Assembly: GCA_031269245.1 (NCBI GenBank)
Contig: JAISZL010000076.1
Coordinates: forward strand, 1-59,419
DNA length: 59,419 nucleotides
From: Synergistaceae bacterium
Lineage (GTDB): Bacteria > Synergistota > Synergistia > Synergistales > Synergistaceae
Direction of reading: 5' to 3'
Made by a program: the position numbers and the translations under genes. Positions 51,930 through 59,419 of this stretch are shown here, one piece after another (position 1 is the first letter of the stretch; each line of letters starts with the position of its first letter). The notes below the pieces were generated by a model. That model was not told the DNA's origin. It searched no databases and saw only the letters and a list, made by a program, of their open reading frames with translations.

Positions 51930-54599
51930 ATGGTGAGCACTTATCATGGCATAGAGAGCGGGCGCAGATCCATATCATATTTCCGAAAGGGGATGGAGCT
52001 GTCCGGCACGAACACCTTGAACATATTGAAAGAGGGCTACACGAGGCAGGTCATGAGCGGCACCGCCAGCCCCGGTCTCTCCGGGCAGGGCAGCCTGAGT
52101 ATGCTCGGCGCCGGGGTCGAGTTGGAGGCCATAAAGAGGATGCGGGACGCGGTGCTTGACGCGCGCATGAGGAAGTCCTCCGTGGCCCAGGCCAACTGGG
52201 CTACTATGGCGCTGGGGGCCGCGAGGATCGATAAATTTATAATCGACCAGAGCGAGAAGGGGTTGAACAACTATCTCGACTCGTTTTGGGCGGCGTTGGA
52301 GGAAGTTCACAAGAACTCCGGCGACCAGGCGGTGAGCCAAGCGTTCCTCCAGGAGGCGGACAGCCTCGCACTGTTCTCCAAGTCACTCTGCCAGTCCTAC
52401 GTCTCGTACAGGGACGAGCTCAACGGCGACATAAAGTCGATGGTGGACGAGGCCAACTCCGCTCTGGACCAGATCGCCCTGCTGAACAAGGCGATACATT
52501 CAGTGAGGCAGGCCGGAGGGGACCCCAACGAAGTCCTGGACAAGCGGGATCTCCTGGTCGATCAGCTGTGCATGCTCACCGGGGCGGTGGCCGGCACCGA
52601 GTCCGACGAGCTGGATGGGGACTACAAGATATACCTCAACGGGGTGACGATCGTTCAGGGCAGCGAGGTGAAGCACCTGGTGCTGGTGGAAAATCCGGCG
52701 AACGGCAATTACTACGACGTCCAGATAGAGTACAACCAGTACGACGTGACGAGCGACGCGGGCGTGGCCGCCGTCATGCTGGAGCGCGGGGCCGGCACGC
52801 CGTCGGAGTCGGCGCGCGAGATGGAGGTCCTACGCATGGCGGACGAGATGTACTGGATGGTCGGGTACGGCCAGGGGCAATCCAGCGGAGGCGCCAGGAT
52901 GGACAGCGTGTCGAGCCCGAATGACGCGCTCAACCTGGATGGCTCGTTCGCGCTCCAGGTCGGATCGAAGGGAGTCCGCGCGTGGAGCCATGTGTTCGGC
53001 GACAACCCTCCCGGCCTTGGGGTGGTCAAGGGCGCGCCCGGTCCCGGCGAGCCCGCTAGTTATTCGTTCAGGATATCCTCAGGGGAGTTCGAGGCGACGG
53101 TCCTCTTGGAGTGGGACGCATCGGCGAGCGGGTGGACGATCTCCGACAACCGGGGAAGCGCATCGTTCGACGCCGAAACGGAGATAACGGTGGAGGAACT
53201 GGGCAAGTTCATGAACGACAACTACTCCCCGTTCGGCATCGACGTCCAGTACGCTAACAACACGCTCGTGCTGGAGAGCAAAGACCGCCAGATGATGTCG
53301 GTGAACGACATGTCGGGGGATCTCATGCGGTCTTGCGGACTCGCCAACGACAACCCCATCGTCAGGATAGACGTGACGTCGGAGGACTCGCTTCAGACGA
53401 TAGCGAACAAGATAAACAACGCCTACATGTTCGACAGGACCTTCGAGGTGGACTCGGACGGCGTGAGCGTGCCGATGGGAGATCTCAAGTACGAGACCCT
53501 GCCCCCCGGGACCGCGCCGTCGTCGCCGGATCAGTGGCTGCACGCGTCGGTGGAGGAGGACGAGAACGGATTTCATTACCTGCTGTTGACCTCCAACACG
53601 GCGGGTTCGGCGGCTCGCATCAACGTCATGCCCGGCTCCATCTGCGGCGGAGGGTCGGACGACATGAGCGCGGCACGGCTCTTGGGTCTGGTTGACGACA
53701 CGTCATCGAATCAGAGCGACGTGACGAGCTATATACAGCTCGACAGGGAGGAGGGCGTGATTACGAACCGCGACGATCCTTACGGCGACGTCTACGTCGA
53801 TGACGCGTGGGTCGTGCTTGACGGGGATGAGTTCGTGTCGTCCTTCAACTCCTTCAAGGACGCGCGCGGAATAGCCCCGGTCGGCAACGCCCCCGCCGAC
53901 GCGCTGGTCGAGTTCTCGCGCGGAATGAGGGTGACTCTGAACGGGACGGGCAGTACCACGATTCAGGTGAAAAACCCGCTGAGAAGCGGGATGATTTTCG
54001 CGCACCTGAAGCTCCGCGACGACGTCCTGCTCTCCCAGATGGACGTCTTCGACGACATGATGTACAAGCTATCGAGTGAGTTCAACGCCATACACTTCTC
54101 CGGCTACGGCTCCGGCGATCTATCGGGTGTGACGGGCATGGCCTTTTTCGCCGAGATCCAAAATCAGTACGGGGCGTTCGGCAAACTGGCGTATGACGCG
54201 GCGCTGGAACTGGACCAGGATCGTTTCGCGGTATCGACCGGGGACGGGAACGGCGCCTCGCTGGGCACGGGCGACGGCTCCAACGCGCTCTCCATGGCCA
54301 GGCTGAAGCAGGAAAAGCTTTTCCTGAAGGGGACCGCCAGCTTCGACGATCTGTACAAGTCCTTCGCGGCCGACGTCGAATCGTTCAAGGCGACCTCCGA
54401 GATGTCCTTGGAGACCGAGAATTACATAGCGGAGCAGATCGACACCCGCAGGCAGTCGATAATGGGCGTCGACACCAACGAGGAGATGCTCTGCATAATG
54501 GAGATGAACAAGGGCTTCAACGGCACGTCGCAGTACATTTCGACGCTGTTCCAGGTGATAGACTCCATCATCACCGGCGTCGGGCGGGTGGGGATATGA
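51930..54599 (+). CDS. flgK: FlgK-like hook-filament junction protein, divergent paralog
   Basis: This 889-residue protein is homologous along its length to the next gene, with shared YYDVQIEYNQYDVTSD, VLDKRDLLVDQLCMLTGA and the C-terminal SIMGVDTNEEMLCIMEMNKG. The N-terminal rod/hook motif, normally HNIANANTPGYSRQ, is degenerate (TNTLNILKEGYTRQ). A Flagellin_IN-like element (SEDSLQTIANKINNA) sits near residue 485. GAGGGGGAG precedes the ATG. It is much longer than typical FlgK (about 450-650). It may be a specialised junction or sheath-like component. Confidence 0.8.
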   Translation: MVSTYHGIESGRRSISYFRKGMELSGTNTLNILKEGYTRQVMSGTASPGLSGQGSLSMLGAGVELEAIKRMRDAVLDARMRKSSVAQANWATMALGAARIDKFIIDQSEKGLNNYLDSFWAALEEVHKNSGDQAVSQAFLQEADSLALFSKSLCQSYVSYRDELNGDIKSMVDEANSALDQIALLNKAIHSVRQAGGDPNEVLDKRDLLVDQLCMLTGAVAGTESDELDGDYKIYLNGVTIVQGSEVKHLVLVENPANGNYYDVQIEYNQYDVTSDAGVAAVMLERGAGTPSESAREMEVLRMADEMYWMVGYGQGQSSGGARMDSVSSPNDALNLDGSFALQVGSKGVRAWSHVFGDNPPGLGVVKGAPGPGEPASYSFRISSGEFEATVLLEWDASASGWTISDNRGSASFDAETEITVEELGKFMNDNYSPFGIDVQYANNTLVLESKDRQMMSVNDMSGDLMRSCGLANDNPIVRIDVTSEDSLQTIANKINNAYMFDRTFEVDSDGVSVPMGDLKYETLPPGTAPSSPDQWLHASVEEDENGFHYLLLTSNTAGSAARINVMPGSICGGGSDDMSAARLLGLVDDTSSNQSDVTSYIQLDREEGVITNRDDPYGDVYVDDAWVVLDGDEFVSSFNSFKDARGIAPVGNAPADALVEFSRGMRVTLNGTGSTTIQVKNPLRSGMIFAHLKLRDDVLLSQMDVFDDMMYKLSSEFNAIHFSGYGSGDLSGVTGMAFFAEIQNQYGAFGKLAYDAALELDQDRFAVSTGDGNGASLGTGDGSNALSMARLKQEKLFLKGTASFDDLYKSFAADVESFKATSEMSLETENYIAEQIDTRRQSIMGVDTNEEMLCIMEMNKGFNGTSQYISTLFQVIDSIITGVGRVGI

Positions 54600-54657
54600 G
54601 GGGCCGCCCGATTATAGGCGCGCGCCGCGCGGATTATAGCCGGGGAGGAGCGTGACC

Positions 54658-57390
54658 ATGGGAAATTTATTCGCCGGCCTTTCGACCGGCAACGCGGCCC
54701 TTGGATACTACAGGGCGGGCATAGAGACCGCCGGGCACAACATAGCGAACGCGGGGACGGAGGGTTTTTCGAGGCAGAGGGTGAACGTGAGCGCCAACGC
54801 CCCGACGATAGACGGAGGGAACCTCATCGGCGGCGGCCTGTCGATAGAGTCGGTCACCAGGCTGAGGAGCGCTTTCCTCGACGCGCAGTACAGGGCGCAG
54901 CTCCCGAAACTCGGCTATTGGACGACGAGGTCGGATTGCATAACGAACCTCGAGTATTTCGCGGGGCAGGTGAGCACAGGCACGTTCAAGGTCGTCCTGG
55001 ACAACTACTGGTCGGGCCTGGAGAACCTCCACCTGACGCCAAGCGCTGAGACCACCCGCAAGATCCTCCTCTCGAACGCTGACGCGATGATATCCTCGAT
55101 GATCGAGACGAGGGGCGATTTCGACAGCTACAGGGAGGACTTGAACGCCAGGGTCGCCGACATGGTGAAGGAAGCCAACCAGCTCATAGACGACATAGCC
55201 GAGATTTGCCGCGAGATATCCGCCGCTCAGGGACGCGGGGAGATCCCCAACGACCTGCTCGACAAGCGGGACCTCATGGCGGACCGGCTGTGCGGGCTCA
55301 CCGGCGCGACGGTGGGCAGCCCGACGATCGACGAGAGCGACGGCAGCTACAAGATATACCTGGACGGCAAGAACCTCGTCCAGGGAGGGGCTCAGTACGA
55401 CTGCGGCGGGACGGTGAAGAACGTGCGCCATCTCGTGCTGGTGCCGATGGTCGGCAACAACAGCTACTACGACGTTCAGGTCGAGTACGACCAGTACGAC
55501 CACATAAGCGACCTCTCCGTCGCGTCCGTCATAGTGGAGCGCAACGCGACGAATCCCGCGAGCTGCGGCAGGAACGGCATCCACGAGCTCTTCGTGGAGC
55601 GCCTGGCGAACGGGAAGACGTGGACCGTTGGGGGGGCCGCCGGGATATTGAACGGCGGCGAGCGCTTGGACACCATATATGACAAGAACGCCGCCCTGGG
55701 CATCAACGGGTCGTTCTCCCTCCAGGTCGGAACGGGCGGCGTTAAGGTGTCGAGCGATTCGTTCTCCCTAACCAACGGGGTCGTCGTGAAAGAACCGGCC
55801 GTCGGCGAGCCGAAGGAGTACGAGATCAGGATCGCGGCCGGAGACTTCGAGACGTACGTCAAGATGACGTATGACGGAGCGTCGTCATCGTGGCGGATAA
55901 CGACCGACAACGGCGCGACGCCGCTGGGCACGAGCGCGTCGTCCGACCTGACGGTGGACGACATAAGGACCGCGCTTCAGCGATACCCGCGGCTCAAGGT
56001 CTCCTACGATGCCAGCGTCCAGACTTTGGCTATCGAGGCCGCCAACACAGACAGCATGAGGGGGCACTTGATCTCCATATCCGACATCAGGGGGACGCTC
56101 GCGTCGGCGATGGGGATAGTCAACGAGAACCCGGCGGTCGAGATAACGGTGACCGAGGAGGACTCGCTCCAGACGATAGCGAACAAGATAAACTCCGCCT
56201 ACAAGACTGAGCTGGCTGGCGGGGACGGCGCTCTCTACCAGACCAACCCTCCGGGCACCGCGCCGGACCGCCCGGAGGAGTGGCTGCACGCCGTCGTCGT
56301 CACGGAGCCCAACGGCACGAACTACCTGGCCCTGGTCAGCGACGTCTCGGGCGAGGCGAACAGGATCAACGTCCTTCCGGGCGAGGTCTGCGGCGCCAAC
56401 GGTGACTTTTCGGTCGCCAGGCTGCTGGGCCTCACGGACTCGGGGACCAACTCGACCAGCTATATGCAGTTCAGCGCGGACAAGAACGCCGTCTCGACCA
56501 TCGACAGGAGCGACGCCTTCGTGAACGACGCGTACTTCATATACGACGGCAAGCACTTCTTGTCGGAGAGCAACAGCTTCGCGGAGGCTAGAATATTCAA
56601 GACGACGGACGCCTACGGCGCCGTGACCGAGTGGAACAACCCGGCGGCCGACGAGAGCGCCCGCTTCGGGAAGGGGATAAGGCTCAACCTGAACGGACTC
56701 AATCGCTTCTATGACAATTCCGGCTCATACTCCGGCAACAAACCGACGATAATAAGGGTGGAGCCGCAGATCACCTCCGGCGAGATATTCGCGATGCTCG
56801 AAAGCCGCGACGACCTGGTCCTGGGGCTCGAGGACTACCTCGACGATCTGGCGTACAGGATGGCGATCGAGACGAACGCGGTCCATTACTCGGGGCATGG
56901 CGCGGGCGAGAGCGAGAGCATCACCGGGACGGCGTTCTTCGGGCATATATCGGCGGGGTACGGGGCGTCGAGGCTGCTGACTCTGAACAGTGCCGTCGTG
57001 GATGACGACAGCCTGATCGCCGCGGCCTCAGGGGACGGGAACGGGTACAGCCGGGGCGCCGGGGACGGCAGAACGGTCTTGCTGATGGCCCAGCTCAAGA
57101 CGGAGCGCGTCTTTGAGGGGGGCACGGCGGACTTCAACACGTATTTCCTCGCGTTCATGTCGGACCTGGGCACTCAGGGTTACGCGGCCAACTACGAGAT
57201 GGAGGCGTGTCAGATCGTCAACGACCAGATTCAGGCGCAGCGCGACTCCGTCATGGGGGTCAGCACCGATGAGGAGATGATGGACATCATCCGCTTCCAG
57301 CAGGGGGTGGGCGCCATCTCGCGGTACATGACGGCCCTGGACGACATGCTGGACCGCGTGATAAACGGAATGGGCCGCGCGGGCGTTTGA
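54658..57390 (+). CDS. flgK: Flagellar hook-associated protein FlgK
   Basis: FlgK (HAP1) joins hook to filament. This 910-residue protein has the canonical N-terminal motif GHNIANAGTEGFSRQ and the C-terminal helical motif IMDIIRFQQGVGAISRYMTA. It has long inserted domains in the middle, with a Flagellin_IN-like element (EEDSLQTIANKINSA) near residue 501. The ATG at 54658 follows GGGGAGGAG. Tandem duplication with the gene before it is clear. Of the two it is the better candidate for the standard junction role. Confidence 0.88.
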   Translation: MGNLFAGLSTGNAALGYYRAGIETAGHNIANAGTEGFSRQRVNVSANAPTIDGGNLIGGGLSIESVTRLRSAFLDAQYRAQLPKLGYWTTRSDCITNLEYFAGQVSTGTFKVVLDNYWSGLENLHLTPSAETTRKILLSNADAMISSMIETRGDFDSYREDLNARVADMVKEANQLIDDIAEICREISAAQGRGEIPNDLLDKRDLMADRLCGLTGATVGSPTIDESDGSYKIYLDGKNLVQGGAQYDCGGTVKNVRHLVLVPMVGNNSYYDVQVEYDQYDHISDLSVASVIVERNATNPASCGRNGIHELFVERLANGKTWTVGGAAGILNGGERLDTIYDKNAALGINGSFSLQVGTGGVKVSSDSFSLTNGVVVKEPAVGEPKEYEIRIAAGDFETYVKMTYDGASSSWRITTDNGATPLGTSASSDLTVDDIRTALQRYPRLKVSYDASVQTLAIEAANTDSMRGHLISISDIRGTLASAMGIVNENPAVEITVTEEDSLQTIANKINSAYKTELAGGDGALYQTNPPGTAPDRPEEWLHAVVVTEPNGTNYLALVSDVSGEANRINVLPGEVCGANGDFSVARLLGLTDSGTNSTSYMQFSADKNAVSTIDRSDAFVNDAYFIYDGKHFLSESNSFAEARIFKTTDAYGAVTEWNNPAADESARFGKGIRLNLNGLNRFYDNSGSYSGNKPTIIRVEPQITSGEIFAMLESRDDLVLGLEDYLDDLAYRMAIETNAVHYSGHGAGESESITGTAFFGHISAGYGASRLLTLNSAVVDDDSLIAAASGDGNGYSRGAGDGRTVLLMAQLKTERVFEGGTADFNTYFLAFMSDLGTQGYAANYEMEACQIVNDQIQAQRDSVMGVSTDEEMMDIIRFQQGVGAISRYMTALDDMLDRVINGMGRAGV

Positions 57391-57445
57391 TGATCATGAT
57401 GGCGGATACAATGATTTTTATCGTGCTGAAGGCGGGTGACGGTCT

Positions 57446-59419
57446 ATGACCTACAGAGTTACCAACAATATGATGCGATCCCTGATGATGGGCAGCTTGA
57501 ACAGCAACATGAACAGGCTCTTGGAGATTCAGCAGCAGCTCGCTACGGAGAGAAAATATCCCACCGCCTCGAAGAACCCCCATGCCGTCACGAAGGGCAT
57601 GGGCCTGGAGACGAAGCTGACCGAGGCGGACCAGTACAGGAAAAACCTCGAGGACGCGGTCGCGTGGCTGAAGTTCACGGACGACGCCATGATGCAGATG
57701 AACGACCTCTACAAGCGCGTAAACGAGCTCGCGATCAAGGCGGGCGACGGCTCCGAGGAGGATCTGGACAGGGGAGCTATCGGCGCGGAGCTGCGCCAGT
57801 TGAAGGACGCGATGATGTCGTTCGCCAACTCCACCATCGCGGGGGAGTATCTCTTCTCTGGCCTCATGACCGATAAGACGCCGTTTTCCCTGGGGGAGAA
57901 CGGAGCGGTGCGGTACAACGGCAACAACTACGCCCTCTTCTGGGAGTTCGCCCAGCGCGAGACGGGAAAGGTCTCCATCACCGGGAGGGAGATCTTCCCT
58001 CTCGACGAGACGACGAACAGCCTCAAGGGTATAGAGGTGCCGATCGATTTCCAGTGGAAGGGCAGGAGCGAGATACTGGAGTTCAAGGTGGGCTGGCGGA
58101 CCGTGAAGGTCCGCATACCCGAGAGGTGGGAGGACGAGATTCGCGACAGCCTCGCCGACTCGTCCGACTACAACCGCTTCAGGGACCCCGGCGAACCGCT
58201 CGACGGCTACTCCCTGGACGAGATAGCCGATTTGATAAACAATAGCACGGAGATGGGCGACGTTAGCAAGCTGCTCAAGGCGACCGTCGTGAAGGACATC
58301 GACAATGGCGTGCAGTACCTGCGGATACAGAGCCTGACGGGAGAGCCGGTCAACCTCACGGGCTGGCCCGAGACCGACCGCGCGGACCTGCCGGAGGGCA
58401 TCAGGGTGGGTGACGGGCCGCTGGGCAGTAGTGGTATCGCCAGCGACGGGCAGGTGACGTTCCGCTTCTCGGACAACTCGGTCTACTCGGTAGACGTCGC
58501 CGCGGGGGATACCCTGGAGGACGTGGCCGATAAGCTCAACAGCCTGCGGGACGGCAGGGTGTGGGCGGCGTACAAGACCGACGGGACGAACGAGTGGATC
58601 GACATCGTAGGCCGCGAGCCGGGGGATTCGTACACCATTGAGGCGAGCGGCGGCGCGGCCGACGTCATCGGTTCGGATATTGTGGGGTCCGAACCCATAA
58701 TGATGAACTACGACCACACGCATATGGGGTTCGCCGCCCTGATGGGTATCGAGACCTCCTTGACGAGCGGGGAGTATCAGGCGGGGTCCACCGCATGGGA
58801 CACCACGGCTAGCGGTGAGGCGGTTCACCTCAACTTCGTGAGCGGCGGCAGGCGCGCGGAGGTGTTCATCGGCGACGACGCGGACCTCACCCTGGAGGAG
58901 CTGGCGGCGAGGATAAGCAACGTGTGCGGCGATTGGCTGGAGGCCGTGGTCGAGGCCGACGAGTCCGACGGAACGTACCCGGCGCCGGACCCGCTCCGCA
59001 ACAGCGGCGACAGCGAGGAGCTCGCGACGCTGCGCCTCGTGCTGCGCACAAAGGACGGCTCTCCCTTCGCGGTCTACGACGGTCTGGGGAAGAACGGGCA
59101 GGTCGCCGGCTCCTACGCGTCCATGCTCGGCATAAACACGGCGCTCTCGATAGAGGACGTCCCCGTCGTTTATCCTGACGACGAGGACGCCGGAATGTTC
59201 GACGAGAACATGCCCGCGACCCTCGAGGTCACGGTCGGCGACCGCGTGTACCAGGTGAAGGTGTGCAAGAACAACCGCTACAACGGGCGTCTCGTTGCCG
59301 AGGCGATAAGGGACCAGGTCAACGCGCAGTTCGGCGGCACGCTGATCTCGCTGGGCGAGAACATCTCGCAGAACGGCGATCCGAACACGTACTCCGTCTA
59401 CGCCGTGACCGGCGAGCCT
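57446..59419 (+). CDS. flgL: Flagellar hook-associated protein FlgL, incomplete at window end
   Basis: The frame from the ATG at 57446 stays open to the last base, giving at least 658 residues. The N-terminus (VTNNMMRSLMMGSLNSNMNR, LLEIQQQLATERKYPTASKN) and the following helical region (EADQYRKNLEDAVAWLKFTD) are typical of FlgL/flagellin. The rest is unusually long, since most FlgL proteins are about 300 residues. It contains at least two Flagellin_IN-like elements (DTLEDVADKLNSL near 354, LTLEELAARISN near 481). The C-terminal helix lies outside the window. Confidence 0.85.
   Translation, partial: MTYRVTNNMMRSLMMGSLNSNMNRLLEIQQQLATERKYPTASKNPHAVTKGMGLETKLTEADQYRKNLEDAVAWLKFTDDAMMQMNDLYKRVNELAIKAGDGSEEDLDRGAIGAELRQLKDAMMSFANSTIAGEYLFSGLMTDKTPFSLGENGAVRYNGNNYALFWEFAQRETGKVSITGREIFPLDETTNSLKGIEVPIDFQWKGRSEILEFKVGWRTVKVRIPERWEDEIRDSLADSSDYNRFRDPGEPLDGYSLDEIADLINNSTEMGDVSKLLKATVVKDIDNGVQYLRIQSLTGEPVNLTGWPETDRADLPEGIRVGDGPLGSSGIASDGQVTFRFSDNSVYSVDVAAGDTLEDVADKLNSLRDGRVWAAYKTDGTNEWIDIVGREPGDSYTIEASGGAADVIGSDIVGSEPIMMNYDHTHMGFAALMGIETSLTSGEYQAGSTAWDTTASGEAVHLNFVSGGRRAEVFIGDDADLTLEELAARISNVCGDWLEAVVEADESDGTYPAPDPLRNSGDSEELATLRLVLRTKDGSPFAVYDGLGKNGQVAGSYASMLGINTALSIEDVPVVYPDDEDAGMFDENMPATLEVTVGDRVYQVKVCKNNRYNGRLVAEAIRDQVNAQFGGTLISLGENISQNGDPNTYSVYAVTGEP

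Noticed and set aside
57287-58828. A 513-codon open frame antisense to flgL
   Set aside because: The plus strand encodes a clear FlgL; the antisense frame is a composition artefact.

Overview
The window is about 59 kb of GC-rich, densely packed chromosomal DNA from a motile, anaerobe-type bacterium. The gene set points to the phylum Synergistota. This is an inference from gene content: zinc-type S14 and zinc-type adenylate kinase, a KOW protein between map and infA, an electron-bifurcating NfnAB-like pair, a DUF3084 protein, two very large tandem FlgK-like genes and an outsized FlgL. No 16S gene is present to test it.

Layout. (1) 1-15,114: end of tuf, then the S10-spc-alpha ribosomal cluster with secY, adk, map, a KOW protein, infA, rpmJ, rpoA and rplQ. 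rpsD (S4) is missing from its usual place before rpoA, and the rpoA-rplQ gap holds a row of hairpins. (2) 15,119-18,400: ecfA1-ecfA2-ecfT and truA. (3) 18,345-25,294: housekeeping and accessory genes (an FMN oxidoreductase, coaD, rsmD, an MFS exporter, a YchF-type GTPase, a ROK kinase, an ACR3-like transporter). (4) 25,765-27,338: a redox module of a TlpA thioredoxin, a 48-residue CxxC membrane peptide and a polyferredoxin membrane protein. (5) 27,453-33,222: tRNA-Leu, cbiB-cobD, a GntR regulator, lspA and nfnAB. (6) 33,380-41,069: argF, two genes of unknown function, membrane enzymes, a divergent malic-enzyme-like gene, an MBL hydrolase and pyrE, interspersed with a dispersed 100-bp repeat family. 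(7) 41,070-46,700: the pyrimidine operon pyrR-B-C-F-K-D on the minus strand, with a PyrR-binding loop and attenuator. (8) 46,831-50,311: a DUF3084 protein, a zinc-ribbon protein, metK and a ComF-like protein. (9) 50,338-59,419: flagellar filament-junction genes (a YvyF-like protein, flgM, flgN, two flgK paralogs, flgL running off the end) behind a sigma-28-type promoter.

The most unusual item is the repeat family. Four copies are exactly 100 bp and align without gaps. Their termini are imperfect inverted repeats (TACC...GGTA), and one copy carries a matched double change (TGCC...GGCA). A diverged 99-bp copy overlaps a promoter, and several shortened copies are reduced to the terminal hairpin. 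They lie in gaps between genes, often right after a stop codon. I know of no named family that matches.

How the genes work together: regions 1 and 2 are translation, secretion and core growth genes. Regions 6 and 7 join arginine and pyrimidine synthesis, both of which use carbamoyl phosphate. Region 9 makes the hook-filament junction and its sigma-28 checkpoint (FlgM, FlgN).
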